Origin: a gamma proteobacterium HdN1
GTDB taxonomy: Bacteria; Pseudomonadota; Gammaproteobacteria; Pseudomonadales; Ketobacteraceae
DNA length: 64,000 bases
Assembly: GCA_000198515.1 (NCBI GenBank)
Contig: FP929140.1
Coordinates: 2,268,527 to 2,332,526 of the forward strand
Direction of reading: 5' to 3'
Shown: one piece after another, positions 26,275 to 36,527 of the stretch
How positions within the stretch are numbered: the stretch's first letter is position 1
Layout: every line of letters begins with the position of its first letter
The notes under the pieces: model-generated
What the model saw: only the letters and a program-made list of their open reading frames with translations
The model's database searches: none
Told to the model about the DNA's origin: nothing
Made by a program: the position numbers and the translations under genes

Positions 26275-27159
26275 CTAGCTCATGGTTTGCGCAAGCTCAA
26301 CGAAGCCTTGAAGATAGTCGTTGCACTCGTCAGTGGTGCGCATTCCCAGAAAAATCTGTTTAGCCATGCCCGTTTTTCCTAACTGAACGGGCACTACGCT
26401 AACCTTGTCAGCGTATTCCGTGATCAACCAGCGGGGGAGCGCCGTAACGCCTCGCCCGCAGGCCACCATTTGCAACAGGATGTCCGTGGTTTCAATCACT
26501 TTGTGGCGCTTCGGGCTTATTCCGGCAGGCCGAAGAAACAGATTGAAGATATCCAGTCGATCCGTTTCTACCGGATAGGTAATCAGCACCTCATCCATCA
26601 GTTGGACAGGCTCAATATACAACGCACCCGCTAAGGGGTGTTCGAGCCCGACCACCAATACCTGCTCATAATCAAATACCGGCACAAAATGTAGCTCAGG
26701 GCGTAAGAGCGGGTCGGGCGTTACCAGCAGATCAATTTCATACGCGAACAGCGCACCAATACCGCCAAACTGAAACCGCTGGCGCACGTCGATATCTACA
26801 TCGGGCCATTGTTTGAGATACGGCGACACTACTTTCAAAAGCCACTGGTAGCAGGGGTGGCATTCCATGCCGATGCGCAGGGTGCCACGCTCGCCGCGAG
26901 CATATTGTTGTAGACGTTGCTCGGCCAGCTCAAATTGCGGCAAAACTCGATTTGCTACGCCTAGCAGGTAATTGCCGGCTTGCGTTGGGCGCAGACTGCG
27001 ACCTTCTCGCAGCCAGAGCTGGGTGCCTAGCGTCTGCTCGATCTTCTTTACGGTATGGCTAAGCGCCGACTGGGTTACGTGTAGCGCTTCTGCGGCGGCA
27101 GTTAGCGACCCTAAACGGCTGACTTCCCTAAGGATTTCTAGATGGTTGCGATCTAGCAC
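26275..27159 (-). CDS. metR: LysR-type regulator MetR
   Basis: A 294-residue LTTR. The N-terminal HTH (residues about 3-62) reads LRLGSLTAAAEALHVTQSALSHTVKKIE-like, followed by a linker helix and a two-lobe effector domain (GTLRIGMECHPCYQWLLKVVSPYL...). It is divergent from metE, the classic arrangement for MetR, which activates met genes in response to homocysteine. Length and domain pattern are normal. The shared 206-nt gap to metE (27160-27365) holds an inverted repeat that may be its operator. Confidence 0.9.
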   Translation of the reverse strand: MLDRNHLEILREVSRLGSLTAAAEALHVTQSALSHTVKKIEQTLGTQLWLREGRSLRPTQAGNYLLGVANRVLPQFELAEQRLQQYARGERGTLRIGMECHPCYQWLLKVVSPYLKQWPDVDIDVRQRFQFGGIGALFAYEIDLLVTPDPLLRPELHFVPVFDYEQVLVVGLEHPLAGALYIEPVQLMDEVLITYPVETDRLDIFNLFLRPAGISPKRHKVIETTDILLQMVACGRGVTALPRWLITEYADKVSVVPVQLGKTGMAKQIFLGMRTTDECNDYLQGFVELAQTMS

Positions 27160-27200
27160 GGGTGCTTATCCTAATGCTTGCTCATGAGTAAAACTAATGG

Positions 27201-27220
27201 AATGGTGAGAAAAGACCATT
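27201..27220. promoter_or_regulatory. Inverted repeat in the metR-metE gap, possible MetR operator
   Basis: AATGGT (27201-27206) and ACCATT (27215-27220) flank 8 nt; just outside, GTAAAA (27188-27193) and TTTTAC (27218-27223) are also inverted. No perfect TGAA-N5-TTCA MetR consensus was found, so the assignment rests on symmetry and place. Confidence 0.35.
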
Positions 27221-27365
27221 TTACGTCATGCGTTGGCCGCCCTACCATTGTTTTTAACCGATGGCCCCATCCAACAACAGCACCTTACCGAAACTTTTTA
27301 CGACCACCAATTCATACGGCATACGCAGAATCATTTTTCAAAAATCGAATGAAAGGATCACAAAA

Positions 27366-29657
27366 ATGGCGATCACACACAATTTAGGATTCCCGCGCAT
27401 TGGCGCGAAACGGGAGTTAAAATTTGCGCTTGAAGCGTATTGGAATGGAAAATCATCGCGCGAAGATTTGCAGAAAATAGGCACCACGCTGCGCGAGAGA
27501 AATTGGCAAGCGCAGGATCAATTAGATTGGGTGCCCGTGGGCGATTTTTCTTTTTACGATCAAGTGCTAGACCTAAGTTTTACCTTGGGAAATATCCCAG
27601 AGCGCGTGCGCGGTTTTCATGGCGATACGCTGGATAATTATTTTCGCGTAGCGCGTGGCCGCTCTAACAGCGAAGCTGAGGAGCACGTGCACTGCTGCGG
27701 TGGTGTGGCAGCCGGAGAGATGACCAAATGGTTTGACACGAATTATCACTACATCGTGCCGGAGTTTGAAAGAGAAACGCAATTTAAGCTGGATGCTTCT
27801 CGTTTGCTTGGTCAAATTCGAGAGGCTCAAAGCTTGGGTGTAAGGGCAAAACCTGTCATTGTTGGCCCAGTAACGTACCTTGCAATTGGAAAAAGCAAAG
27901 ATGAATCCGATCGCTTGGATTTGTTGCCACGCTTACTAGACGTTTATGCAGAGCTTCTCAACGTGTTGGCAAAGGAGGGCATAGAATGGGTGCAAATAGA
28001 TGAGCCAATCTTGGTGACAGAGTTGGACGCACGCTGGAAACACGCATTTGATGTTGCTTATCACCAATTAAAGGCTTGCCCAGTTAAATTGCTGGTGGCG
28101 AGCTATTTTGGCAGCTTGGGCGCAAATGCTTGGCTAGCAGCGAACCTTCCGGTAGCGGGCTTACACATTGATGCGATTAACAGCAAGGATGAGCTGCAAT
28201 CATTTCTAGATCTCGTGCCGTCTTTCAAAGTGATTTCTTTGGGTGTAATCAACGGTCGCAACGTCTGGAAAACCGATCTTAATCGTACCCTAGATTGGTT
28301 AGAGCCGATCGCTAAAAAATTGGGCGAGCGTTTGTGGCTAGCGCCTTCCTGCTCGTTGTTGCATGTTCCGGTCGATTTGGCGAGTGAGCAGAAGCTGGAT
28401 CCCGAAGTAAAATCGTGGCTTGCTTTTGCAGTACAGAAACTTGAGGAACTACAAACGCTTGCGCGTGCGTTAAATCACGGGCGTGAGAGCGTGCGAGAGG
28501 CTCTCGAACAAAACGGCAAAGCAATTGTCTCGCGTAAAAATTCCAAGCGCGTTCATAACCCAGATGTGCAAGCAGCGCTCGCGCGAGTGGATGCAAGTTA
28601 CGGCGAGCGAAAATCCGGTTACACACATCGCGCGGCCGTGCAGTCTGCCTATTTGAAACTGCCAAAATATCCCACCACAACCATCGGTTCTTTCCCGCAA
28701 ACCAGCGGTATTCGCCAAGCACGTTCGCGCTTTAAGGCTGGAGAGCTGGATGAAGCGGGCTACCGTGAAGCCATGCATGCAGAAATTGCTTATGGCATTC
28801 GTGAGCAAGAACATCTTGGCCTAGATGTATTGGTGCACGGTGAAGCGGAACGCAATGACATGGTGGAATACTTTGGCGAACAACTCGAAGGCTACGCATT
28901 CAGTCAATTCGGCTGGGTGCAAAGTTACGGCTCTCGTTGCGTCAAACCACCGATTTTATTTGGGGATATCCAACGTCCAAAAGCAATGACCGTGGAGTGG
29001 ATAGGCTACGCGCAGTCCCTTACCAAAAAGCCAGTAAAAGGAATGCTCACCGGCCCCGTAACCATGCTGAACTGGTCGTTCGTACGCGACGATCAGCCAC
29101 GCGCGGACACCTGTCGCCAACTCGCGCTTGCCATTCGTGAAGAAGTATTGGATCTCGAAAAATCCGGCGTAAAGATCATCCAGATTGACGAAGCTGCGCT
29201 GCGGGAAGGTTTGCCGCTACGAAAATCACAATGGCAAGCTTATCTGGATTGGGCCGTGGACGCGTTTAGAATTACCGCGAACGGTGTTGCTGATGAAACC
29301 CAGATTCACACCCATATGTGCTATTCGGAGTTTAACGATATTCTCCCCGCGATTGCACGGATGGATGCCGACGTGATTACCATCGAAGCTTCTCGCTCAG
29401 GAATGGAATTGCTGGATGCGTTCGAGCATTTTCGTTACCCCAACGAAATTGGGCCTGGAGTGTACGATATTCATTCCCCGAATATCCCCACGCAAGAGAG
29501 TATTGTGCAGCGGATTCGTAACGCGGAATCGAAGGTGCCCGCAGAACGCCTTTGGGTGAACCCGGATTGCGGCCTGAAAACCCGTAAGTGGGATGAGGTG
29601 ATTCCTGCGCTTGCGAATCTGGTCGCGGCGGCGCAGGAGTTGAGGAAGGCGTCGTGA
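27366..29657 (+). CDS. metE: Cobalamin-independent methionine synthase
   Basis: ATG 27366 with AAAGGA upstream gives 763 residues, the normal family length; an upstream in-frame ATG would add 35 low-quality residues. N-terminal [22 protein letters not shown] and the C-terminal zinc site THMCYSEF ... [11 protein letters not shown] (Zn-binding His and two Cys) are intact. It transfers the methyl of 5-methyltetrahydropteroyl-triglutamate to homocysteine in the cytoplasm without B12. It is divergent from metR and ends in a hairpin at 29668-29697. Confidence 0.96.
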   Translation: MAITHNLGFPRIGAKRELKFALEAYWNGKSSREDLQKIGTTLRERNWQAQDQLDWVPVGDFSFYDQVLDLSFTLGNIPERVRGFHGDTLDNYFRVARGRSNSEAEEHVHCCGGVAAGEMTKWFDTNYHYIVPEFERETQFKLDASRLLGQIREAQSLGVRAKPVIVGPVTYLAIGKSKDESDRLDLLPRLLDVYAELLNVLAKEGIEWVQIDEPILVTELDARWKHAFDVAYHQLKACPVKLLVASYFGSLGANAWLAANLPVAGLHIDAINSKDELQSFLDLVPSFKVISLGVINGRNVWKTDLNRTLDWLEPIAKKLGERLWLAPSCSLLHVPVDLASEQKLDPEVKSWLAFAVQKLEELQTLARALNHGRESVREALEQNGKAIVSRKNSKRVHNPDVQAALARVDASYGERKSGYTHRAAVQSAYLKLPKYPTTTIGSFPQTSGIRQARSRFKAGELDEAGYREAMHAEIAYGIREQEHLGLDVLVHGEAERNDMVEYFGEQLEGYAFSQFGWVQSYGSRCVKPPILFGDIQRPKAMTVEWIGYAQSLTKKPVKGMLTGPVTMLNWSFVRDDQPRADTCRQLALAIREEVLDLEKSGVKIIQIDEAALREGLPLRKSQWQAYLDWAVDAFRITANGVADETQIHTHMCYSEFNDILPAIARMDADVITIEASRSGMELLDAFEHFRYPNEIGPGVYDIHSPNIPTQESIVQRIRNAESKVPAERLWVNPDCGLKTRKWDEVIPALANLVAAAQELRKAS

Positions 29658-29667
29658 TGTTTTGGAT

Positions 29668-29697
29668 ACACAGCGCTATTCAAGGATAGCGCTGTGT
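29668..29697. terminator. Terminator-like hairpin downstream of metE
   Basis: A perfect 12-bp stem ACACAGCGCTAT/ATAGCGCTGTGT surrounds a 6-nt loop between the convergent metE and FAD-protein genes. A T-run is absent. A short quasi-repeat of CAGTT and GTTGTCA words follows (29699-29728). Confidence 0.6.
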
Positions 29698-29729
29698 CGG
29701 TTGCCAGTTACCAGTTGTCAATTGTCAGT

Positions 29730-31622
29730 TTAGATATACACGCTGGTAACCGCTTTGAGGGCGTCAACCGCCACGCTCGGTGTCCCTGACATCAAAATTT
29801 TGATCTTGCCCTCCGTTATTCCGCATTTATCCAAGAGGATGTTGGTAGCAGTTTTCGCGGTTACGTTGGTTTTTTCCATGAATACCGCTGGATGTGCAAC
29901 AAAGGCCATGTCGCCAATGAACAACAAGTTGTCGATGGGAGATTGAATCGGTGGTCGCTTGGCTTCAATCCCTACACCATAGCCGTTATAGTGGTGCCAG
30001 CGGTTCACATAGGCATCGCGATAGGGGGGCAGGTTTGGAATTACCGACTTTAACTCCTCGTGGCAGAGGTCAGCGATTTCTTGCGTGCTCTTGCCTGTAA
30101 CAGACTGGGCGTCTGCAATTTGCGTTTCAATAAACGTTAAGTCGCGATCCGCAAGCTCTGGAGAAATGGTAAATTTTCGGTCTGGGAAGTTGATCCGCAC
30201 AGAACGGTTGATCGTAATTCCAAGATACTTAAATCCGGTAGCGAAAAAGCAGATCCCAGGCCGCGTGCCGGTTTCATCTTTCACATGCTCTTCCCAGAAT
30301 CCCTTGCCATCGAACCATAACGTGGTGACGTAGACAGATTGCGTCTTGAGATCAAGAATATTGCGGAAGTATGGGCTATCTCCAAGCACAGAAATATTCT
30401 GGTTCACAATTTGCTTAGCTGCAGGAATGTCTACAGCAGATACGAAGAAATCTGCCTCAAAAATCTGCTTGCCGCGCTCTTGAGGCGTTAGCATCTGCGC
30501 CATTTCGATATTGGCACCACAGAAGGGGCATTCATCATCGCGCTCTTGGCCATCAAGAATAAGGTTTCCGCAGACCGCACAGCGGCGCACGTTGCCGAGC
30601 TCATCGGGGACTTCGCCGGTAATTACACGAACGATCAGGTCGCCTTCTTTTTCAAAACCCTGAACATCAATGTTATAGAGTACCTTGCCACCGTGTGAGC
30701 GGATATAGTCCACCATTGGTTGTAAAAAGGTTTCACTTACGGGATGGCCGTAGAGATTGATTTTCATATCATCGCCAGAGCCGGCAATCAGCTGGAAAAT
30801 ATTGGCGAGAGTTACCGCAGAGGCGGTTTGGACTTTATCGAAGTACGCCATTTCCAGAAGGCCGTTACAGATAGTGTTGGTAATCCGGTCGGGAATACCC
30901 AGCTTCTGGCAATACTCTGCGAACGTCATGGAATCCATGTATTCCCGCTGCTTGGGATCGGCATAATCGAAGGTCATCAGCTTAATGGCGAGGCGGATAA
31001 AATCTTTGCGTTCCTCTGGCCTCAAGTGCCCCATTTTGAACGCATCGGCCAACAGCTCGGCCTTATCGTAAGGGTTGGCCATGCGGCTATTGGTCAAATG
31101 ACTGACCGCGCCATCTTTATCGACGAAGTTGTACATGTGCCCCTCTTTGGGCATGTCCATCAACCGCCAACCGTAACGCCCCATAAATTCGCGCAGGTTG
31201 TTATAAAATCCCCATACCGCGTGTGTCCCGTGCTCGCGCACATATCCAGGAAATCCAGGTTCGCGTTTGGCTGGATCATCCTCAGGGCCGAATTTTTTAT
31301 CTCTCCATGCTTTACACTTACCGCCGGGCGTTCCCGAACGTTCAAGCACTGTCACTCGAAACCCGCGTGCACTCAGCTCTACCCCAGCCTGTAGGCCCGC
31401 CAAACCGCCACCGATGATCACAACGGTTTTGCCGTTATTGGGGAGCGTGACCGCATTTTCCGGCACATCTGGGTAGGGCATTTCCAGCACTTTGTCCCCA
31501 GAGAGTGGAACCGCAGCGGCGCCCACGCCGACGATCGTGCCGCCAGTAACCAAGGCAGCCCCTTTCATGAAACCGCGTCTTGACGCTTTCACACCTTTAG
31601 ATTTTTCGTTTTGATCTGCCAT
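29730..31622 (-). CDS. Tat-exported FAD amine-oxidase-like protein with a zinc-ribbon insert
   Basis: About 630 residues from ATG 31622, with AGG 8 nt upstream; a longer reading to 31790 adds non-homologous residues before the signal. A Tat signal (SRRGFMKGAALVTGG) leads to the FAD dinucleotide fold VVIIGGGLAGLQAGVELSARG, with the GGKCKAW loop of phytoene-desaturase-type enzymes. At about 340-370 there is an insert CAVCGNLI ... CPFCGAN (two CxxC knuckles, rubredoxin- or zinc-ribbon-like). The C-terminal FAD motif is NLLFIGDMAFVAHPAVFMEKT. It likely oxidises an isoprenoid or similar lipid on the periplasmic side; the substrate is unknown. Confidence 0.82.
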   Translation of the reverse strand: MADQNEKSKGVKASRRGFMKGAALVTGGTIVGVGAAAVPLSGDKVLEMPYPDVPENAVTLPNNGKTVVIIGGGLAGLQAGVELSARGFRVTVLERSGTPGGKCKAWRDKKFGPEDDPAKREPGFPGYVREHGTHAVWGFYNNLREFMGRYGWRLMDMPKEGHMYNFVDKDGAVSHLTNSRMANPYDKAELLADAFKMGHLRPEERKDFIRLAIKLMTFDYADPKQREYMDSMTFAEYCQKLGIPDRITNTICNGLLEMAYFDKVQTASAVTLANIFQLIAGSGDDMKINLYGHPVSETFLQPMVDYIRSHGGKVLYNIDVQGFEKEGDLIVRVITGEVPDELGNVRRCAVCGNLILDGQERDDECPFCGANIEMAQMLTPQERGKQIFEADFFVSAVDIPAAKQIVNQNISVLGDSPYFRNILDLKTQSVYVTTLWFDGKGFWEEHVKDETGTRPGICFFATGFKYLGITINRSVRINFPDRKFTISPELADRDLTFIETQIADAQSVTGKSTQEIADLCHEELKSVIPNLPPYRDAYVNRWHHYNGYGVGIEAKRPPIQSPIDNLLFIGDMAFVAHPAVFMEKTNVTAKTATNILLDKCGITEGKIKILMSGTPSVAVDALKAVTSVYI

Positions 31623-31912
31623 GATGCACCTGCACTGCTTGTTGGTTGGCGATGTTTTCAATGTGACATTCACTGATGTCAAGAATGTAGCAACATTTGG
31701 TGCGGATTGGTTATACCCCATAAGGGTGGGGCAATTTTGCAGCACAATGAGGGTTGCGTTGACAGAAGGGAGGCTACGTTTGCTAGTCAAGGCGGTGGCA
31801 CCCGCTAAATGCAGGCATTGTCAGGAACCTAGGGAATTTAGCGCGACCAAGGGGTCGCTACTACCAAATGATGAGATGCTGTATAAATGATCATGTCAAA
31901 TAGGGGGCAAAA

Positions 31913-32380
31913 GTGAGCATTCAGTGCATCCTCTCTGGCGGTCAGACCGGCGTAGACCGGGCAGCGCTGGATTTCGCGATTGCCCGAGAGATTGCGCACG
32001 GCGGCTGGTGCCCGGCAGGCCGACGCGCCGCTGATGGCGTACTGGATGCTCGCTACCAGTTGATGGAGACCGAATCTAGCGGCTACCGCCAGCGCACCAA
32101 ACGCAATGTGCTGGACGCTGATGCCACGCTGATCATTTACCGGGACGGGATCGAAGGTGGCAGCCTGCTCACTCGCGATCTGGCGACGGGGCTCGGCAAG
32201 CCGCTGCTACTGTGCGATGTGTATGCCCCTGCAGAAGGGCTGTTGGCGGCATGGCAAGACTGGTTGCTTCGCCACCCCGTCGCTATTCTCAACATCGCTG
32301 GCCCGAGTGAAGCGCGCAACCCCGGTATTTACCGGCAGGCAAGCACACTACTGGATTTTTTCTGGAGCACGAAAGCATGA
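31913..32380 (+). CDS. Molybdenum-cofactor-carrier-like protein
   Basis: A 155-residue protein with a Rossmann-type fold: ILSGGQTGVDRAALDFAIA (phosphate-binding loop) and HGGWCPAGRRAADG near the N-terminus, then DATLIIYRDGIEGGSLLT. These are hallmarks of the putative MoCo carrier (YpsA/LOG-like) family, which binds molybdopterin or nucleotides. GTG start with AGGGGG upstream. Its 3' end overlaps the next gene (ATGA). The role beyond cofactor binding is unknown; no molybdoenzyme gene is in the window. Confidence 0.8.
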   Translation: MSIQCILSGGQTGVDRAALDFAIAREIAHGGWCPAGRRAADGVLDARYQLMETESSGYRQRTKRNVLDADATLIIYRDGIEGGSLLTRDLATGLGKPLLLCDVYAPAEGLLAAWQDWLLRHPVAILNIAGPSEARNPGIYRQASTLLDFFWSTKA

Positions 32381-32646
32381 GCCGGTCTGATGCCCGCTGC
32401 GCGACACCTTATATCTACTCGGGGGAGTTACAGATCCGCCCCGAAGTGGATGCCGCGCTGGCTGCGCTGAAAGACAAACCCTATACCGCCATCCCCAGCT
32501 GGAAAAACGACGGAACCTGGGAGCTGTGGACGGTCGAAGGTGATGGTGAAACCAAGCCCTGCATCATCAGCGGCCCATCGACAACCTATCCCAGCGAGGC
32601 CGATGCGCTGGCCGCAGGCGCTGCTTGGCGATCTGAGCAGCGCTGA
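32377..32646 (+). CDS. Small hypothetical protein coupled to the MoCo-carrier-like gene
   Basis: An 89-residue soluble protein with Trp-rich core (IPSWKNDGTWELWTVEGDGE) and an Ala-rich C-terminus. Its ATG overlaps the upstream stop by 4 nt, so it is translated from the same message. No known domain is recognised. The coupling suggests joint function with the carrier-like protein. Confidence 0.6.
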   Translation: MSRSDARCATPYIYSGELQIRPEVDAALAALKDKPYTAIPSWKNDGTWELWTVEGDGETKPCIISGPSTTYPSEADALAAGAAWRSEQR

Positions 32647-32693
32647 GCAGCAAGGTATGGAGCGCCACCAGCGGATTGTATTGCGGTCGGCCG

Positions 32694-33998
32694 TTACCCC
32701 AGTCTGCGCGTTATACGTGCTTTCAGGCGATATATGCCAAAGTACGCCATGGCCGCCACCAAGGGTGCTGCAATGCCGCTTGCGATGCTGGCATCTACGT
32801 TCAGCCCCACCTGATTCATGGCCTTGAAAATATAATTCAGCAGTCCAACCAGATAGTAGCTGATGGCCGCTACGGACAGTCCTTCAACGGTTTGTTGCAG
32901 GCGCAGTTGCAGCTGGCTGCGGCGGTTCATCGACGATAGCAGATGCTGGTTCTGTTCCTGGATCGACAGGTCTACCCGGGTTTGCAGCAGGCTTGCGGTA
33001 TGGGCGATGCGGCTGGAAATACCTTCGAGGCGGATGCGAACGGCCCTGACGGTTTTGATGCCCGGCGTCAGACGGCGTTGGAGAAATTCACGCAGGCTTT
33101 GCATGCCTTCTAGCGGCTCTTCCCTGATTTGATTGAGGCGGTCGTTCACCAGATCATGGTAGGCCACTGCCGCCGAAAAACGGAAGTTGGTGGCCGAGCG
33201 CCGGTGTTCTACATCCGCAGCTAGTTCGGATACTTCATGCAACAGTGCACGTTCATCGGCATCCTGGCCGATATCTGAAATCTTTTGGTTCAGCGCCGCC
33301 AGTTTGTCTTCAATCTGGCGCAGGTCTTGGCCAATTTTTCGTGCCATGGGCAGTGCCAGCAGCGACATCAGGCGATAGGTTTCCAGTTCCAGCAGACGCT
33401 GTACCAAACGTCCACTTTGATAGGCGCTTAGCCCTTGGTTGTGGACCAGCATGCGGCCGAACCCATCAGAGTGAAGTTTGAATGCAGTCCACACCCGCGC
33501 CTTTTGTTCCGCCACACTGGCACCAGCTACCCGCTGCCCTTCAAACCATTCCTGCCACTGGTTACGGTCCGGCTCTTCTTGCACAAAAACCAGTTGTGTA
33601 GCGGCCACCAGCTCCCCAGGCAACGAAGCAAGCCAACCCCTAGGCAACAGGGCTAGGCCGTCCAGCATGACGGGTATTTCAGCGGGAAAAATAAAGGTGA
33701 AATTGGCAAATTCGCTGTGCCGTTCGAAGCGCAGTTCAAAGGGGCCAAAATCCTGGTACAGACAGGATGCGTTGGCAGGCCGAGGCAGATCGAAGAGAGA
33801 GCACAGACGGGTCAGTGGTGTAAGCACGTCTTCGCTCTGCGGCAACAGAAGAGAGAAGTGCAGCACCTTACAGGCGCTGCGAATCACTGGCGATGGCCGG
33901 CTGTGCAGCTCATCGTAAAGCGCCTGCCGCCACGGATGGGGCTTCATGCCTGCAACAACGGTCTGGCCGGCATGGTACTCTGCAGCGACTTCTGTCAT
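32694..33998 (-). CDS. DUF3422 family membrane protein
   Basis: A 434-residue protein. The N-terminal part starts with HPWRQALYDELHSRPSPVI, the DUF3422 hallmark. The centre is helical and probably coiled (about 220-260, LRQIEDKLAALNQKISDIGQ). The C-terminus carries two membrane helices (about 373-395 and 403-422; SYYLVGLLNYIFKAM; AAPLVAAMAYFGIYRL). It likely sits in the inner membrane with a large soluble domain. Function is unknown for the family. It is convergent with the small gene upstream of it in the window. Confidence 0.85.
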   Translation of the reverse strand: MTEVAAEYHAGQTVVAGMKPHPWRQALYDELHSRPSPVIRSACKVLHFSLLLPQSEDVLTPLTRLCSLFDLPRPANASCLYQDFGPFELRFERHSEFANFTFIFPAEIPVMLDGLALLPRGWLASLPGELVAATQLVFVQEEPDRNQWQEWFEGQRVAGASVAEQKARVWTAFKLHSDGFGRMLVHNQGLSAYQSGRLVQRLLELETYRLMSLLALPMARKIGQDLRQIEDKLAALNQKISDIGQDADERALLHEVSELAADVEHRRSATNFRFSAAVAYHDLVNDRLNQIREEPLEGMQSLREFLQRRLTPGIKTVRAVRIRLEGISSRIAHTASLLQTRVDLSIQEQNQHLLSSMNRRSQLQLRLQQTVEGLSVAAISYYLVGLLNYIFKAMNQVGLNVDASIASGIAAPLVAAMAYFGIYRLKARITRRLG

Positions 33999-34079
33999 AT
34001 GTGAACCCTGGTCACCAAAAAGGGCGCCATGGTATCACGGAACCCGCTGCGCTGATTTATATTCAGAGCCACTCTCTAT

Positions 34080-34111
34080 CCTTGTTTGAGTCAGTCCTTG
34101 TTCGAGTCAGT
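34080..34111. repeat. 16-bp tandem repeat
   Basis: CCTTGTTTGAGTCAGT (34080-34095) is followed at once by CCTTGTTCGAGTCAGT (34096-34111), 15 of 16 identical. It lies in the 199-nt gap between the DUF3422 gene and the rightward M23 gene and could be part of either promoter. Confidence 0.7.
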
Positions 34112-34203
34112 CTTTTTCATCTGAATACTCTGCAGGTTCGGCGACATTCTGGTAATCGTTCCCGTATGATGTTCAGCGTTATATCCCAACGGTCGGCGTG
34201 GTC

Positions 34204-34710
34204 ATGTTAAAGAAGCTCGCAATACTGGTTGCTGTGCTGTGCGTTGTCGGCTTTGTTGTGCCAGAGCGGATAACGATTCCCGTTGCCGAAGCTTCCAGGC
34301 ATGACTGGAATCCCAATTCGTTCTGGTTCGAACCTTGGGGAACGTCTGGCGTACATAAAGGCATTGATATTTTTGCGCACCTAGGACGGCCCGTGGTGAG
34401 CGCCACTGATGGTATCGTGCTATTCGCGGGCCACCTTGCCAAGGGCGGAAATGTGGTGGTGGCGCTGGGGCCCAAATGGCGCATTCATTACTATGCGCAT
34501 CTGAATACGATCGAGACGTCCATTTTCCGTCTGGTTTGGCCGGGGCAGGCCATTGGCACGGTAGGTGACAGCGGCAATGCCAAAGGCAAGCCGCCTCATC
34601 TACACTATTCCATTGTTCGTCTGGTTCCTGTGCCTTGGGCTGCAGACGGATCGACACAAGGGTATAAAAAAGCCTTTTTCATCGATCCGTCAGCTTGGTT
34701 GGGCCGCTAG
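34204..34710 (+). CDS. M23-family (LytM-type) metallopeptidase
   Basis: About 168 residues from ATG 34204 (GTG 34198 possible). A signal or anchor helix spans about 4-20. The M23 fold follows, with zinc ligands in HKGIDIFAHLG (His and Asp) and HLHYSIV (His pair). It is predicted to cleave peptide crosslinks of peptidoglycan, or to act as a degenerate activator, in the periplasm. The metal residues appear intact, so an enzyme is plausible. It is monocistronic as far as seen and convergent with ychF. Confidence 0.83.
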   Translation: MLKKLAILVAVLCVVGFVVPERITIPVAEASRHDWNPNSFWFEPWGTSGVHKGIDIFAHLGRPVVSATDGIVLFAGHLAKGGNVVVALGPKWRIHYYAHLNTIETSIFRLVWPGQAIGTVGDSGNAKGKPPHLHYSIVRLVPVPWAADGSTQGYKKAFFIDPSAWLGR

Positions 34711-34758
34711 ACTTATCTTGCTTGGATAGCTTGAACCGCTTGAAAGAGAACTGTAGTG

Positions 34759-35850
34759 TCACACATTAAACCGAAAATGCATCACATCCCCATCCTTAAC
34801 AATATATTCCTTGCCCTCCAGCCGCCACTTTCCGGCGTCTTTCGCACCCTGCTCGCCCTTGAAGGCCACAAAATCCTCATAGCCCACTACTTCAGCGCGA
34901 ATAAAGCCTTTTTCAAAGTCGGTATGAATCACTGCCGCAGCCTGTGGTGCCGTCGCGCCCACTGCAACCGTCCAGGCGCGCACTTCCTTCACGCCAGCAG
35001 TAAAATAAGTCTGCAAGCCCAGTAGCGAATAGCCAGCACGTATCACGCGGTTCAAACCCGGTTCTTCCATTCCCAGATCCGCCAGAAACTCTACCTTATC
35101 TGCATCGTCCAACTCGGCAATTTCGGCCTCGATCTTCGCGCAGATCGGAACAACAATAGAGCCTTCGTTAACTGCAAATTCGCGCACGCGGTCGAGCAAA
35201 GGATTGTTCTCAAAGCCGTCTTCCTCGACGTTGGCGATATACATTGTCGGCTTGATCGTCAGCAGGTTTTGGCTTTTGACTAACTTTAGTTCTTCTGCAG
35301 ACAATAACGCAGCACGTGCGGGGCGGCCTTCGTTCAGCAGCGGCAGGATTTTTTCCAGCACCTCTTTGCGGGCCTGCGATTCTTTGTCGCCGCCTTTTGC
35401 CAGTTTCGACAAGCGATGCAAACTCTTTTCGACCGAATCCATATCTGCCAGAGCAAGTTCGGTATTGATGGTTTCAATATCTGCGAGCGGATCAATTTTT
35501 CCGGCCACGTGGATGACGTTATCGTCATCAAAGCAGCGCACTACGTGAGCGATGGCATCCGTTTCGCGAATGTTCGCCAAAAACTGGTTGCCAAGGCCCT
35601 CGCCTTTCGATGCACCGGCTACCAAGCCGGCGATGTCTACAAACTCCATCGTAGTAGGCAGCACCTTTTGCGGCTTCACAATGGCGGCCAGCGCGTCTAA
35701 GCGTGCATCGGGAATCGGTACGATGCCAGTATTGGGTTCAATGGTGCAAAAGGGAAAGTTCTCAGCGGCAATTCCCGCTTTGGTGAGCGCATTAAATAGC
35801 GTTGATTTACCTACGTTCGGCAGGCCGACAATACCGCACTTGATACCCAT
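34759..35850 (-). CDS. ychF: Redox-regulated ATPase/GTPase YchF
   Basis: A 363-residue Obg-superfamily protein of normal length. The P-loop [18 protein letters not shown] is at the N-terminus, with switch region and [17 protein letters not shown], then the coiled insert and a C-terminal TGS domain (about 278-360). The family prefers ATP and binds ribosomes. It follows pth in the conserved order prs-rplY-pth-ychF and is the last gene of that leftward block. Confidence 0.95.
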   Translation of the reverse strand: MGIKCGIVGLPNVGKSTLFNALTKAGIAAENFPFCTIEPNTGIVPIPDARLDALAAIVKPQKVLPTTMEFVDIAGLVAGASKGEGLGNQFLANIRETDAIAHVVRCFDDDNVIHVAGKIDPLADIETINTELALADMDSVEKSLHRLSKLAKGGDKESQARKEVLEKILPLLNEGRPARAALLSAEELKLVKSQNLLTIKPTMYIANVEEDGFENNPLLDRVREFAVNEGSIVVPICAKIEAEIAELDDADKVEFLADLGMEEPGLNRVIRAGYSLLGLQTYFTAGVKEVRAWTVAVGATAPQAAAVIHTDFEKGFIRAEVVGYEDFVAFKGEQGAKDAGKWRLEGKEYIVKDGDVMHFRFNV

Positions 35851-35922
35851 GGCTTTTATCCATCACAAAAAAAGCGTTGAAAATACCGCGTTGACACGGG
35901 TGTAGCGCCATAAAAGAGCGCC

Positions 35923-36510
35923 TTAGCCCTTGAACGCATTTAACCGATTCATTGCGCGGCCAAGCTCTCCAGCCGCAATCGAAGGAAAAACCGCGAGCGC
36001 CTCGTCGATCGCCGCGTCTATCAATTTTTGCTCCGCGCTACTGGCCTTGCTCAACACATGCCCTGTAACCCGATCGCTACTGCCCGGATGGCCAATGCCA
36101 ATCCGCAGCCGATGAAAACCGTTATTATTGCCAAGCTTCGCCACAATATCACGCAGACCGTTATGCCCGCCGTGGCCGCCGCCTGTTTTGAGCTTGATGA
36201 TCCCTGGGGGTAAATCTAGCTCGTCGTGCGCCACGACCATTGCGTCGGGAGCAATTCGATAGAAACTAGCAAGCGCGCCTACTGCTTGCCCACTGAGGTT
36301 CATAAACGTTGAAGGAATGAGTAAGCGCACATCATGCCCGTCGATATCAATACGGGCCGTTGCACCGCTGAAACGAGCTTCGTGCTTAAGGGGGGTTCGA
36401 AATTGAGAGGCAAGCCGTTCTACCAGCCAAGCGCCGGCGTTATGGCGAGTGTGTTCATATTGTTGGCCTGGATTGCCCAGGCCAACAATGAGCTGAATCG
36501 GAGCAGACAA
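35923..36510 (-). CDS. pth: Peptidyl-tRNA hydrolase
   Basis: A 195-residue protein of normal length. It carries [17 protein letters not shown] (Asn and catalytic His region), FMNLSGQAV and the [25 protein letters not shown] block. It releases tRNA from prematurely dropped peptidyl-tRNAs in the cytoplasm. It is placed between rplY and ychF, as in other gammaproteobacteria. No oddities were seen. Confidence 0.95.
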   Translation of the reverse strand: MSAPIQLIVGLGNPGQQYEHTRHNAGAWLVERLASQFRTPLKHEARFSGATARIDIDGHDVRLLIPSTFMNLSGQAVGALASFYRIAPDAMVVAHDELDLPPGIIKLKTGGGHGGHNGLRDIVAKLGNNNGFHRLRIGIGHPGSSDRVTGHVLSKASSAEQKLIDAAIDEALAVFPSIAAGELGRAMNRLNAFKG

Positions 36511-36527
36511 GATTGCTGTTCCGTAAA

